A stretch of 23,153 nucleotides of DNA, taken from Caldimicrobium sp964493015. GTDB taxonomy: Bacteria > Desulfobacterota > Thermodesulfobacteria > Thermodesulfobacteriales > Thermodesulfobacteriaceae. Of the stretch, positions 15,514-23,147 are shown one piece after another. A program made the position numbers and the translations under genes. The stretch lies in assembly GCA_964493015.1 (NCBI GenBank), contig CAZBLU010000025.1:1-23153 (forward strand), written 5' to 3'. The notes beneath the pieces are model-generated. The model ran no database searches, was not told the DNA's origin, and saw only the letters and a list, made by a program, of their open reading frames with translations. Numbering within the stretch: the stretch's first letter is position 1; every line of letters begins with the position of its first letter.

Positions 15514-16743
15514 TTAGTAATCATAGTCTGTCATTGTCTCAACATGGCTGGTAAACTTAAAATGCACAGAGGTTCTATAGGTGTCATAGGCCAACCTGTA
15601 ATCATCAATGAGGTGCCAGGTGAAAGGTATTTCTGTTAATTCAAAGAATCTCTCCCAGCCAATTCTTTCAATCCAATCGCCAACCCTTTCGTATTTATTG
15701 GCATGCTGCGAATAGGTTTCAAGTATTTTCTTAATCCATTTAACAGCAGTGGGCCAACGGGGTGGTTCATTGGGAATATAAGGAATAACTACTTTTGAAA
15801 ACTTAGGAGGAGAAATTCTGTTTGATACTTTGCCTCCAACCACCAAAGCAAGACCATCACCCTGACCATCCGCAATAGGCATGGCAGGACACATGGTATA
15901 GCAATTTCCACAGAACATACATCTATCAACGTTCACCCTTACAGTTTTTCTCTTCTCACCACCAATCTCCACCGTGGCAGGCTTAATAGCTCCAAGTGGA
16001 CAGGCTGCAATAACTAAGGGGATTTCACATACCTTTTCTAACCTCTCATCTTCTACAAGAGGTGGTTTCCTATGAATTCCCACCACGGCAATGTCAGAAC
16101 AGTGAACAGCCCCACACATATTCAAACAGCAGGCCAGAGCAAGCCTAACCTGTGCTGGAAGCTTATGAGAGCTAAAATATTCAAAAAGTTCATCCATAAT
16201 GGCCTTAACTACGCCTGAAGCATCAGTTGCAGGGGTATGGCAATGAATCCATCCTTGGGTGTGCACAATGTTAGTAACAGAAGCACCAGTTCCACCAACA
16301 GGGAATTTGTAAGAACCTCCTGGCATTTTCCTACTCTTTAGGTCTTCTAAAAGGGCCCTCAACTTTTCCTCATCAGTTACATGAAATTCCACATTGTTAC
16401 GAGTTGTCCAGCGCACATATCCATCACAATACTTGTCTGCAATCTCGCAGATCTCACGCACATAGTCAGTAGTCTCAAGCCTCGGGGTTCCACAACGAAC
16501 CACATAGACAACTTCTCCAGTTTCAGATTTGTATTTCAAAACACCAGGCTGGATAATTTCGTGAGATTTCCATTTTCCATAGTTTCTCTGAATGACTGGG
16601 GGTAAAAATTGCCAATAATGTGGAGGCCCTATATCTGTGATCCTATTTTCCATCGGCTTTTGAGGGTTGTAAAGCTTTTCCGCTAAGGTTGGATCATAGG
16701 GCTGACTATAAATCGGATCTGGCCTTTCTGGTCTTTCACTCAT
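15514..16743 (-). CDS. dsrB: Dissimilatory sulfite reductase beta subunit
   Basis: A 409-residue DsrB, partner of DsrA in the cytoplasmic sirohaem enzyme that reduces sulfite with electrons passed on to the DsrC trisulfide. Sirohaem-linked cluster ligands are present as C168 (in WIHCHT), C205-C206 and C210 (LALACCLNMCG). The inserted ferredoxin domain has C248 (AACPLG) and C275, C278, C281 and C285 (RCMFCGNCYTMCP). NGC-type FeS spacing matches the family: 36 residues between the first Cys and the CC pair. The start ATG at 16743 is preceded by AGGAGGAGGGG. It lies 46 bases after dsrA and shares its promoter. Length is slightly above the common 380 residues, mostly at the N-terminus (DPIYSQPYDPTLAEK). 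Confidence 0.97.
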   Translation of the reverse strand: MSERPERPDPIYSQPYDPTLAEKLYNPQKPMENRITDIGPPHYWQFLPPVIQRNYGKWKSHEIIQPGVLKYKSETGEVVYVVRCGTPRLETTDYVREICEIADKYCDGYVRWTTRNNVEFHVTDEEKLRALLEDLKSRKMPGGSYKFPVGGTGASVTNIVHTQGWIHCHTPATDASGVVKAIMDELFEYFSSHKLPAQVRLALACCLNMCGAVHCSDIAVVGIHRKPPLVEDERLEKVCEIPLVIAACPLGAIKPATVEIGGEKRKTVRVNVDRCMFCGNCYTMCPAMPIADGQGDGLALVVGGKVSNRISPPKFSKVVIPYIPNEPPRWPTAVKWIKKILETYSQHANKYERVGDWIERIGWERFFELTEIPFTWHLIDDYRLAYDTYRTSVHFKFTSHVETMTDYDY

Positions 16744-16789
16744 AGTCCCCTCCTCCTGTAATATTAAATTTTTACCTTATCATTTCTAA

Positions 16790-18088
16790 TTAAGCAGGGT
16801 GGCGCTTTCTAAATTCAGCCACATCCCTTGTCCATCCACCTTCCACCTCTTCTTCCTTCCAGAAAATATATGGATTAGAACGAGGCTCCTTCACATGCTG
16901 TGGTAAAGGCTTGAGGCCAAGGACCTCCACAATAAATCTATTGAGACCAATTCTCTGGATGGTTTCACCAAGCCTTTCCCTGTTCTTGCCATTTTCCATC
17001 CAATAATCCCAAACTTTATAGAGAAGATTTTTCAAATTGTCATATGGCGGTTCCAGTTTCATAAAGGGCACAATCACTGTTGAGAGCTGAGCCCCCTCTA
17101 AGATTGGTGCCTTAGCTCCCATAAGTATTACTGCTCCTCGATCATCACCAGGCCATAAAGCTTCAGGCATGACATTTATACAGTGCATACATCTATTACA
17201 TTCTTTATTGTTAATATAAAGTTTCTTTTGCCCTTCATCCCAGAACATACACTTAGTAGGGCAGAGATCAATCACTTCTTTTTTAATATCAAAGGGACCC
17301 CAATCTCTATCGCTATGAGCACCAGCATTAGGTTTGAGCTCGCCACCCACATAAGCCCTGACTGCCTCTTGATCAATCTTTATATCATCTCTCCAGATTC
17401 CAATGATAGAAAAGTCTGCACGGGCTATAGCTGCCACACAGTCATTGGGACAACCAGAAACCTTTATCTTAAATTTGTACGGAAAGGCAGGACGATGAAG
17501 CTCATCCTGAAAAGCCATGGTCAACTCATACACTATATCCTGTGTATCTATACAAGACCACTCACACCTCGACATTCCCATACAACATTCAGGAGTTCTT
17601 AAATTAGAACCAGATCCCCCAAGATCCATCTTCAATTGATGGGTAAGATCATAAAAAATATATTCCAGTTGTTCAGTAACTGTGCCAAGCAAAATCAAAT
17701 CTCCCGTAGAACCATGTAAATTCATTATACCACTTCCGCGATGATCCCACATATCACAAAGTTTCCTCAGAGCAGAACTATGATACCACTTAGCAGCAGG
17801 CTGATTTACACGCACAGTATGAAAAGCCCAGATAGATGGAAACTTTTCCTGTTGGTCCGAATACCTTCCTATAACCCCTCCACCATAACCAAAAACTCCC
17901 ACTATTCCACCATGCTTCCAATGGGTCTCCTTGTTCTTATAAGAAAGCTCCATCTGACCTAAAATGTCAAATCCAGCCTGTTTCTTATGCCTTTCCGCAT
18001 AAGTATAAATATCGTCAACAAAACTGGGCCACGGACCAGACTTCAACTCATCCATCAATGGTGTCTCGTGCTTTTTAACCTCTCCCAT
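16790..18088 (-). CDS. dsrA: Dissimilatory sulfite reductase alpha subunit
   Basis: A 432-residue DsrA, first gene of dsrABD. The catalytic sirohaem-[4Fe-4S] ligands are C169 and C175 (CCMGMSRCEW), C213 and C217 (SGCPNDC). A ferredoxin-like insert follows with C280 (LCPTKC) and C297, C300, C303 (ECNRCMHC), spacing as in known DsrA. The motif ADFSIIGIWRDDIKID and the C-terminal PYDNLKNLLYKVWDYW are also family text. It catalyses the six-electron reduction of sulfite, directly or via DsrC. The start ATG at 18088 has GGGAGG seven bases upstream, and a near-ideal promoter lies at 18121-18149. The gene is divergent from a Mut7-C-like gene. The extra Cys at 168 and 179 are not standard cluster ligands. 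The operon does not include dsrC, dsrN or dsrMK within this window. Confidence 0.97.
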   Translation of the reverse strand: MGEVKKHETPLMDELKSGPWPSFVDDIYTYAERHKKQAGFDILGQMELSYKNKETHWKHGGIVGVFGYGGGVIGRYSDQQEKFPSIWAFHTVRVNQPAAKWYHSSALRKLCDMWDHRGSGIMNLHGSTGDLILLGTVTEQLEYIFYDLTHQLKMDLGGSGSNLRTPECCMGMSRCEWSCIDTQDIVYELTMAFQDELHRPAFPYKFKIKVSGCPNDCVAAIARADFSIIGIWRDDIKIDQEAVRAYVGGELKPNAGAHSDRDWGPFDIKKEVIDLCPTKCMFWDEGQKKLYINNKECNRCMHCINVMPEALWPGDDRGAVILMGAKAPILEGAQLSTVIVPFMKLEPPYDNLKNLLYKVWDYWMENGKNRERLGETIQRIGLNRFIVEVLGLKPLPQHVKEPRSNPYIFWKEEEVEGGWTRDVAEFRKRHPA

Positions 18089-18120
18089 AGCAACCTCCCT
18101 ACAGTTTTTTGTATTGCATT

Positions 18121-18149
18121 AGTATATTAAAACAATTTTAAATTGTCAA
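18121..18149 (-). promoter_or_regulatory. Promoter of the dsrABD operon
   Basis: On the minus strand, a perfect TTGACA (18144-18149), a 17-base spacer and TATACT (18121-18126). Transcription would start near 18114, leaving a leader of about 25 bases that holds the dsrA ribosome site. This is the best promoter match in the window and fits a constitutively high expressed respiratory operon. Confidence 0.8.
18132..18146. promoter_or_regulatory. Palindrome between the dsr -35 and -10 boxes (candidate operator)
   Basis: ACAATTT, a central T, then AAATTGT: a perfect inverted repeat with seven-base arms that covers most of the spacer and touches the -35 box. A protein bound here would block RNA polymerase. 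It does not match the usual CRP/FNR/HcpR (TTGTGA) or Rex patterns that I know. A looser repeat TTGCT/AGCAA lies upstream at about 18158-18173. Confidence 0.45.
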
Positions 18150-18244
18150 GAGCTTTTATTGCTCATTATAGCAAATGATTCCAATTATTGTGTATTTTTT
18201 TACTTTATTAACTATTTTTTTTCCTTCATTATTAAACTCACATC

Positions 18245-18272
18245 TTGAAATAGGACATTTAAAGCCTAAAAT
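18245..18272 (+). promoter_or_regulatory. Promoter of the Mut7-C-like gene, probably giving a leaderless mRNA
   Basis: TTGAAA at 18245-18250, a 16-base spacer and TAAAAT at 18267-18272. The ATG at 18279 is only six bases after the -10 box, so transcription would begin at or next to the start codon. This agrees with the lack of any Shine-Dalgarno sequence in front of the gene. Confidence 0.5.
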
Positions 18273-18278
18273 TTTATT

Positions 18279-18767
18279 ATGGACTTCAATTTCTTTTTAG
18301 AGGCCTCTTTAGCAGGTTTGGGTAAATGGCTCCGCTTCATGGGCTATTCCACAGAACTTGCCCAGGGAAAAATAGACCAAAAAACCATTCAAAGCAAAAC
18401 TGATAAATTTTTCCTCATAACCAGTCCTGAGACAGCTAAGCTTCTTGATAAAGCTGGCCTACCCTACCTTCTCCTCCCTAAGGGTCCTCTTTCGTCACAA
18501 ATTTTCTTTTTAAAGCATAAACTAAATTTAAAACTCACCCTTACACTTGATATCTGCACTCTCTGTGGAAGTAAGCTTATCCCTGTGAAAAAAGAAGACT
18601 TCAAAGAACGGATACCGCCTAAAGTTTGGGAGGCCTACCAGGAATTCAATTACTGTCCTCATTGTGATAAACTCTACTGGGAAGGCGATCACGTCAAAAG
18701 GTTAAAGAAAAAATTTAAAGAGCTTCTTAAGGGCGTGTCTCAAGCTTCTTCAAAAGGGCATCAATAA
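18279..18767 (+). CDS. Mut7-C-like PIN-related protein with C-terminal zinc ribbon
   Basis: A 162-residue protein with the layout of the Mut7-C family: an N-terminal PIN-like fold (FFLEASLAGLGKWLRFMGYST, comparable to the usual 'D.MLG.LARWLR..G.D') and a C-terminal zinc ribbon with two CxxC pairs (CTLCGSKL and YCPHCDKLYW). The family is thought to be RNase-like. Here the usual catalytic acids look altered: the first Asp is Glu8, the Asp after GY is missing, and the usual 'LTRD' is ITSPE (about residues 47-51). It may have lost nuclease activity and kept binding. It is divergent from dsrA and appears leaderless. Its last 41 bases overlap the end of etfA on the other strand; the final residues after the LLKG helix are probably not important. 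A general RNA-binding role is inference. Confidence 0.75.
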   Translation: MDFNFFLEASLAGLGKWLRFMGYSTELAQGKIDQKTIQSKTDKFFLITSPETAKLLDKAGLPYLLLPKGPLSSQIFFLKHKLNLKLTLTLDICTLCGSKLIPVKKEDFKERIPPKVWEAYQEFNYCPHCDKLYWEGDHVKRLKKKFKELLKGVSQASSKGHQ

Positions 18768-19710
18768 CCTTTTCAGCATCTGCAATTAAGGAAAGATGGG
18801 CCAGCTTAACCAGGGGAGCATCTTTGTCCGTATTTACGGCAATAATAAATTCAGAATTTTCCATTCCCACGGTGTGTTGAATAGCCCCTGAAATACCAAA
18901 GCCTATGTATAGCTTGGGTCTTACTGAAATACCACTTACCCCAATCATTCTCTCTTCTTCCACCCAACCTGCATGACAGAGAGGCCTTGTAGCCCCTACC
19001 TCGCCTTCCAAAAGCTGAGCAAGGCGAATAAGTTTTTCAAAGTTTTCTTTCTTCTTTAGCCCCAGACCTCCTGCAAGAACTACCTTGGCTACACTCAAAC
19101 GATTTATCTCTTTTTTTGCAGGGGTAAATTGACGAATCTTAAGCTTACTCTCCCAGCTAAAATCAGAGCTCATTTCCCAGAGCTTAAAAATTGGGGCCCT
19201 TTCCCCTTCTTTTATGCTAAAGGCTCCCAAGGCAAGGGTAGCCATAACAGGTAGAGTAGTAGAATAAAGCTTGGCCATGATGTTCTCCCCATAGGTTGGC
19301 CTAAGCATATAGAGCTCCCCATCCTCTATCTCCAAGGCATTTACATGGGCACAAAGGCCAACTCCAAGCTTTCCCGCAACTCTTGGAGCTAAGGCAAGTC
19401 CCTGCAGAGTTGCTGGAAAGAAAACACCAAAAGGCCTAAGGCCCTTAACAACCTCCACTACTACCCTCTCATAGAGATCATCTTTGAATTCTCCCAAACT
19501 TTCGTGGGCTACCACTAAAACCTCGTCACAAATGGCCTTTAATAACTCAGTATTGTTTTGAACCTCTTCATAGGTAGGGGCAAGCACAAGTAAAGCAAGT
19601 TTTTTCCCTAATTGATTAGCTATCTCTCTTAGAGGTGATAAAATCTCCAGACTTGCAGGATGAAGCCTCCCTTGGTAATATTCACCGTAGGCTAACATGT
19701 AGTCTCCCAT
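18727..19710 (-). CDS. etfA: Electron transfer flavoprotein alpha subunit
   Basis: A 327-residue EtfA. With EtfB it forms a soluble FAD protein that takes electrons from acyl-CoA dehydrogenases. The C-terminal FAD domain is plain: GGLGLKKKENFEKL, GATRPLCHAGWVEEERMIG, then VSGISVRPKLYIGFGISGAIQHT (about 256-280) and AVNTDKDAPLVKLAHLSLIADAEKVIDAL at the end. The N-terminal half has the usual ETF alpha/beta fold with LAPRVAGKLGVGLCAHV. Start ATG 19710 has GAGGGGA upstream; a second Met four codons on is less well placed. etfB precedes it by 18 bases. Gene order here is etfB then etfA, the common one. No ETF:quinone oxidoreductase is in the window, so the final electron sink is unknown. The 3' end overlaps the convergent Mut7-C-like gene by 41 bases. 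Confidence 0.94.
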   Translation of the reverse strand: MGDYMLAYGEYYQGRLHPASLEILSPLREIANQLGKKLALLVLAPTYEEVQNNTELLKAICDEVLVVAHESLGEFKDDLYERVVVEVVKGLRPFGVFFPATLQGLALAPRVAGKLGVGLCAHVNALEIEDGELYMLRPTYGENIMAKLYSTTLPVMATLALGAFSIKEGERAPIFKLWEMSSDFSWESKLKIRQFTPAKKEINRLSVAKVVLAGGLGLKKKENFEKLIRLAQLLEGEVGATRPLCHAGWVEEERMIGVSGISVRPKLYIGFGISGAIQHTVGMENSEFIIAVNTDKDAPLVKLAHLSLIADAEKVIDALLKKLETRP

Positions 19711-19728
19711 AATCTTCCCCTCAGATAC

Positions 19729-20520
19729 TTAAGATTTGATGAAACCTCTTTCTTTTAGTAATTCTATCAAGCGTCCTGCCAATTCCTCGGGATCTCCTTC
19801 CCAGATCTCTCCTTTAGCCTCTCTTACCCTTTCAAAAAGGCCGGCAACCTGAGTGGGAGATCCCTTTAGACCCAAGTGTTCTTCACTCAAACCCAAATCT
19901 GAGGCGGTGAATACCTTAGGAGAAAGCTCCCTTGACTCAAGGATCCTCTTAAAAGAGGGAGGTCTCAAATAGTCCATCTTAGTGGTCACACTCACTATAA
20001 GGGGTGGAGAGACCTCTAATTCCTCCTCTCCATAATCTGTACCTCTGATTAAAAGCACCTTATCCTCTTCAAAGGCGATTTCACGCACATTTATAACCGA
20101 AGGGATGCCAAGAAGGGCTGCAGTTTCAGGAGGGACTTGGGCTGTTTCGCCATCAATGGATTTAAGGCCCATAAGCACTAAACTAAAGGGAGAAAGCCTT
20201 TCAAGGGCTTTGGCCAAAACGCGACTTGTGGCTAAAGTGTCCGCTCCAGCAAAGGCCCTATCAGAGAGTAAAATCATCTCATCGGCACCAAGTGCATAGG
20301 CCTCCTTAAGTAAAGGAACCACATTAGGTGGCCCCATGGAGAGAACCACTACTGGGACTCCATATCTATTCTTTAACCGCATAGCCATCTCTAAGGCTGG
20401 CCGATCATGAGGATTAAGCATAAGTTCTGCTCCCTCTCTTCTAAGGGTGTGAGTCACTGGATCAACTTTTACCGTGCCAGGCCTTGGGACCCCTTTAATA
20501 CAAACAACAATTTTCTCCAT
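19729..20520 (-). CDS. etfB: Electron transfer flavoprotein beta subunit
   Basis: A 263-residue EtfB. Seen: KIVVCIKGVPRPG at the N-terminus, LNPHDRPALEMAMRLK, LSMGPPNVVPLLKEAYALGADE, FAGADTLATSRVLAKAL, and the signature GLKSIDGETAQVPPETAALLGIP (about residues 118-140), then the C-terminal arm that clasps EtfA. The beta subunit binds AMP in ordinary ETFs or a second FAD in bifurcating ones; I cannot decide between these from the visible motifs. The ribosome site TAGGAGG stands before the ATG. It sits between acd and etfA with short gaps (25 and 18 bases), so the operon encodes the dehydrogenase and its own electron carrier. Confidence 0.95.
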   Translation of the reverse strand: MEKIVVCIKGVPRPGTVKVDPVTHTLRREGAELMLNPHDRPALEMAMRLKNRYGVPVVVLSMGPPNVVPLLKEAYALGADEMILLSDRAFAGADTLATSRVLAKALERLSPFSLVLMGLKSIDGETAQVPPETAALLGIPSVINVREIAFEEDKVLLIRGTDYGEEELEVSPPLIVSVTTKMDYLRPPSFKRILESRELSPKVFTASDLGLSEEHLGLKGSPTQVAGLFERVREAKGEIWEGDPEELAGRLIELLKERGFIKS

Positions 20521-20545
20521 AAGGCCTCCTACCCCACGCCAAGGG

Positions 20546-21697
20546 CTATTTATAGTGCTTAACCAGTTCTCTCGCTATGACATTTCTCTGTATCTCATTT
20601 GTGCCTTCGTAAATTTGAAGGCATTTTGCGTCTCTAAAATATTTTTGTACAGGGTAGTCCCTCATATAGCCATAGCCCCCCATCATTTGGATAGCTCGTT
20701 CGCAGATCCACATAGCCTGATCTGTAGCAAAACACTTGGCCATAGCAGAAGCCCCTGAAAAGTCCTTAGCTCCACTATCAATGTAGCTTGCCACCTGATA
20801 CACAAGGGCCCTTCCCGCCTCTAATCTCATGGCCATTTCAGCGAAGGTATGACTTACTGCCTGAAAATTATAAACAGGCTGGCCAAACTGGACCCTTTTT
20901 TTGGCATGGCTCAAGCTAACCTCCATAGCTGCTTGGGCAATCCCCAAGGCCTGAGCCCCTGCCCCACAGCGGGCATAATCAAGGGTGCGCAGGGCCACCA
21001 TAAAGCCCATACCTTCCTTAGAAATAAGCCTTTCTCTTGGGATGCGACAATCATTAAATATAAGGTCTGTGGTAACTGAAGCCCTAAGCCCAAGCTTTTT
21101 CTCTTTCTTCCCTACAGCAAAGCCAGGGTCTCCCTTCTCTACGATGAAGGCACTTGCCCCTCTTGCCCCTTTTGAAGGATCTGTTAGAGCTATGACGATG
21201 TATATATCTGCAATGCCTCCATTAGTGATCCACTGTTTAACCCCATTTAGGACATAAAAATCCCCTTCCTTTTTAGCAGTTGTCTTGATAGCAAAGGCAT
21301 CGCTTCCTGCCTGAGGTTCTGTTAAGGCAAAGGCACAGAGTTTCTTTCCCTTGGCTACCTCGGGAAGATATTTTCTTTTCTGTTCCTCGTTCCCAAAGAG
21401 GATTATGGGATAGGCCCCAAGAAAGGAGGCAGCATAGGTAGTAGAAATCCCAGCACAAAAATAGGAAAGCCACTCTACGGCAAGGCACATGGCCCTAACA
21501 CCCATCCCAAGCCCCTCATACTCCTTGGGCACAATTAGCCCAAAGAGATCGGCATCAGCAAGGGCCCTAATAGGTAAGGGATCATAAATCTCTCTCTCAT
21601 CCCAGTAAAGGGCCTTATCCCTAATGTATTCTTCTCCAATTCTTTTTATGAGCTCTATGAGGATTCTTTCCTCCTCCGTAAGATTGTAGCTAAGCAT
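20546..21697 (-). CDS. Acyl-CoA dehydrogenase
   Basis: A 383-residue FAD enzyme of the short/medium-chain acyl-CoA dehydrogenase family; it oxidises an acyl-CoA to the 2-enoyl-CoA and hands electrons to ETF. FAD and substrate motifs: CAFALTEPQAGSDAFAI, VLNGVKQWITNGG, KKLGLRASVTTDLIF, RVQFGQPVYNFQAVSH, MMGGYGYMRDYPVQKYFRDAK. The catalytic base is Glu364 in QIYEGTNEIQR, the usual position for straight-chain enzymes. The substrate could also be a branched or aromatic acyl-CoA. The ribosome site GGAGG lies nine bases before the ATG. It follows adh by 39 bases and precedes etfB by 25, so it is the second gene of a four-gene operon. No thiolase or CoA ligase is included, so this is not a full beta-oxidation cluster. 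Confidence 0.93.
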   Translation of the reverse strand: MLSYNLTEEERILIELIKRIGEEYIRDKALYWDEREIYDPLPIRALADADLFGLIVPKEYEGLGMGVRAMCLAVEWLSYFCAGISTTYAASFLGAYPIILFGNEEQKRKYLPEVAKGKKLCAFALTEPQAGSDAFAIKTTAKKEGDFYVLNGVKQWITNGGIADIYIVIALTDPSKGARGASAFIVEKGDPGFAVGKKEKKLGLRASVTTDLIFNDCRIPRERLISKEGMGFMVALRTLDYARCGAGAQALGIAQAAMEVSLSHAKKRVQFGQPVYNFQAVSHTFAEMAMRLEAGRALVYQVASYIDSGAKDFSGASAMAKCFATDQAMWICERAIQMMGGYGYMRDYPVQKYFRDAKCLQIYEGTNEIQRNVIARELVKHYK

Positions 21698-21736
21698 GCC
21701 TCTTTTCCTCCATATCTAAGGAGTTTTAGGTCTCTA

Positions 21737-22768
21737 TCAAGATACTATTAGAACTTTTGCCCCCTTTATCTTGCGATTCTTGATATCTAAAAGGGCTTGA
21801 AGGGCCTCTTCAAAGGGATAAAACTCAATATCTGGTTTTATATTTAGCCTTTGGGCAAGATAGAGAAATTCCCGTATATCCTCTCTCGTTATGTTGGCTA
21901 CGGTTTTTATCTCCCTTTCCATCCACAGGTCCCTCTGATAGGAGAGAGCAAGGAGGCTATCTTTATCTCCCTCTTCTTTGCTGATGGCGTTGATGATGAG
22001 CCGTCCACCAGGCTTTAAAAATCTTAGAGCAAAGAAGGGAGGTTTCCAAGCTGGGGTAGTATCAATAAGGGCATCTAAGCTCATTTCCCTACCCTCTTCC
22101 AAATCCCCCACAAAGTCCGCCCCAAGGCTTTGGGCTAATTCCTTAGCCTTTGGGGAACGGGTGAAAACAAAGATCTTTATTTGAGGATAGAGGGCCTTTG
22201 CCATCTTTAAGACAAGGTGATTTGAGGCCCCAAAGCCTAAGAGGCCAAGAGTTGCGCCTTCACTAACTTTGGCAAGCTTTAAGGCCCTAAAACCAATGCT
22301 TCCTGCACAAAAAAAGGGAGCAAGAAATTTATCTTCCATACCCTGAGGAAGAGGAAAGGCAAAGTCTTCTTTTATTAGGAAATATTCTGCATAGCCACCA
22401 TGGGCATCCTTCCCAGTCCCTTTAAAGGAAGGGCAAAGATTTTCAAGGCCCCTTGAGCAAAATTCACACCTTCCACAGGAAGACCAAATCCAGCCTGCAC
22501 CAACTCTGTCTCCCACTTTAAACCCTTTTACTCCCTCTCCGATCTCAACCACCTCTCCTACAATTTGATGCCCTGGAATAATAGGCAAAAAGGTAGGCTC
22601 AACCCTCCCCTCCACTTCATCAAGATCGGTATGACAGACCCCGCAGGCCTTAACTTTTATAAGGATTTCACCTACGGAGGGAACAGGGTCAGGAAGAGTA
22701 GCTAATTTGAAATTCTCAGGACAAAGAGGTCCAGTCTTTTCAACAACCCAGGCCCTCATAATAAACAT
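21737..22768 (-). CDS. Zinc-dependent alcohol dehydrogenase (medium-chain family)
   Basis: A 343-residue medium-chain dehydrogenase that interconverts alcohols and aldehydes with NAD(P). Catalytic zinc ligands: Cys45 (ACGVCHTD), His67 (PGHQIVG; the usual Glu after His is Gln68, as in AdhA-type enzymes) and Cys154 (PFFCAGSIG). Structural zinc: Cys98, 101, 104, 112 (CGRCEFCSRGLENLC). The Rossmann loop reads LLGFGASNHLVLK instead of the common GxGGxG, again as in the AdhA subgroup; a cofactor preference is not clear. The start could be ATG 22768 or 22759; no strong ribosome site is visible for either. It is the first gene of the minus-strand run adh-acd-etfB-etfA. The neighbours suggest the route alcohol to aldehyde to acyl-CoA to enoyl-CoA, but the acyl-CoA-forming step is not here. 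Confidence 0.9.
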   Translation of the reverse strand: MFIMRAWVVEKTGPLCPENFKLATLPDPVPSVGEILIKVKACGVCHTDLDEVEGRVEPTFLPIIPGHQIVGEVVEIGEGVKGFKVGDRVGAGWIWSSCGRCEFCSRGLENLCPSFKGTGKDAHGGYAEYFLIKEDFAFPLPQGMEDKFLAPFFCAGSIGFRALKLAKVSEGATLGLLGFGASNHLVLKMAKALYPQIKIFVFTRSPKAKELAQSLGADFVGDLEEGREMSLDALIDTTPAWKPPFFALRFLKPGGRLIINAISKEEGDKDSLLALSYQRDLWMEREIKTVANITREDIREFLYLAQRLNIKPDIEFYPFEEALQALLDIKNRKIKGAKVLIVS

Positions 22769-22920
22769 TTTAACACAAAAAAAATATTTCTCACTAATTT
22801 AGCTTTTAGATTTATGCACCACAGGCTCTAACTTATAAGGCTAAATTTGCCCCTGATGGGGTTTCAAATACAAAAAGATAAAACAGCCGCTTGGAAAAGA
22901 ACCACTTTTTTTGTGAGCTT

Positions 22921-22940
22921 AATTCTTGCACAGAAGAATT
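22921..22940. repeat. Short inverted repeat upstream of adh
   Basis: AATTCTT (22921-22927) and AAGAATT (22934-22940) with a six-base loop. A T8 run lies just before it on the plus strand, not after, so it is not a plain terminator for plus transcripts. An AAGGAGGTG sequence precedes it on the minus strand, with only a tiny unsupported frame behind it. Confidence 0.4.
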
Positions 22941-22964
22941 CACCTCCTTATAATGATACACCCT

Positions 22965-23147
22965 CTAACACCCCTGAGGGTGTTCTATAAAAGTCAGCCA
23001 CCCCCAAAAGTTTATCAGAAAGAGGGGACAAAGCTCCCCTACAAAAAAGAATAAACCGATAAGTATACTCAAAGTAGTAAAACAAACTCCAACAAACCAT
23101 TGCATATGATTAAAACGCTTCTCCAAGGCCTCAAAGCGTGTGTTCAT
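22965..23147 (-). CDS. Small coiled-coil plus membrane-segment protein, possibly cut by the window edge
   Basis: Sixty residues from ATG 23147: a heptad-like start NTRFEALEKRFNHMQ, a membrane helix WFVGVCFTTLSILIGLFFFVG, and a tail FLINFWGWLTFIEHPQGC. The first two parts resemble the C-terminal end of common small bacterial proteins in which repeated 'RFE.LEKR' heptads precede a single membrane anchor. The frame is still open to the window edge (23153), with Lys-Glu before the Met, so the real gene may start further right. The tail after the helix is not typical and could come from a frameshift near 23035. A hairpin AACACCC/GGGTGTT (22967-22984) covers the last codons. Function unknown. Confidence 0.5.
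   Translation of the reverse strand: MNTRFEALEKRFNHMQWFVGVCFTTLSILIGLFFFVGELCPLFLINFWGWLTFIEHPQGC
22967..22984. repeat. Hairpin at the end of the small membrane protein gene
   Basis: AACACCC (22967-22973), loop CTGA, GGGTGTT (22978-22984). It overlaps the stop codon of the minus-strand gene. Neither side has a T run, so it is a weak terminator at best. Confidence 0.4.

Noticed and set aside
17183..17602. Plus-strand open frame inside dsrA
   Set aside because: Antisense shadow of a gene with all expected cluster cysteines; no start signals.
22853..22960. Short minus-strand frame after AAGGAGGTG
   Set aside because: The ribosome-like site is good, but the frame gives only about 32 codons with no features and crosses two hairpins, so I cannot support a gene.
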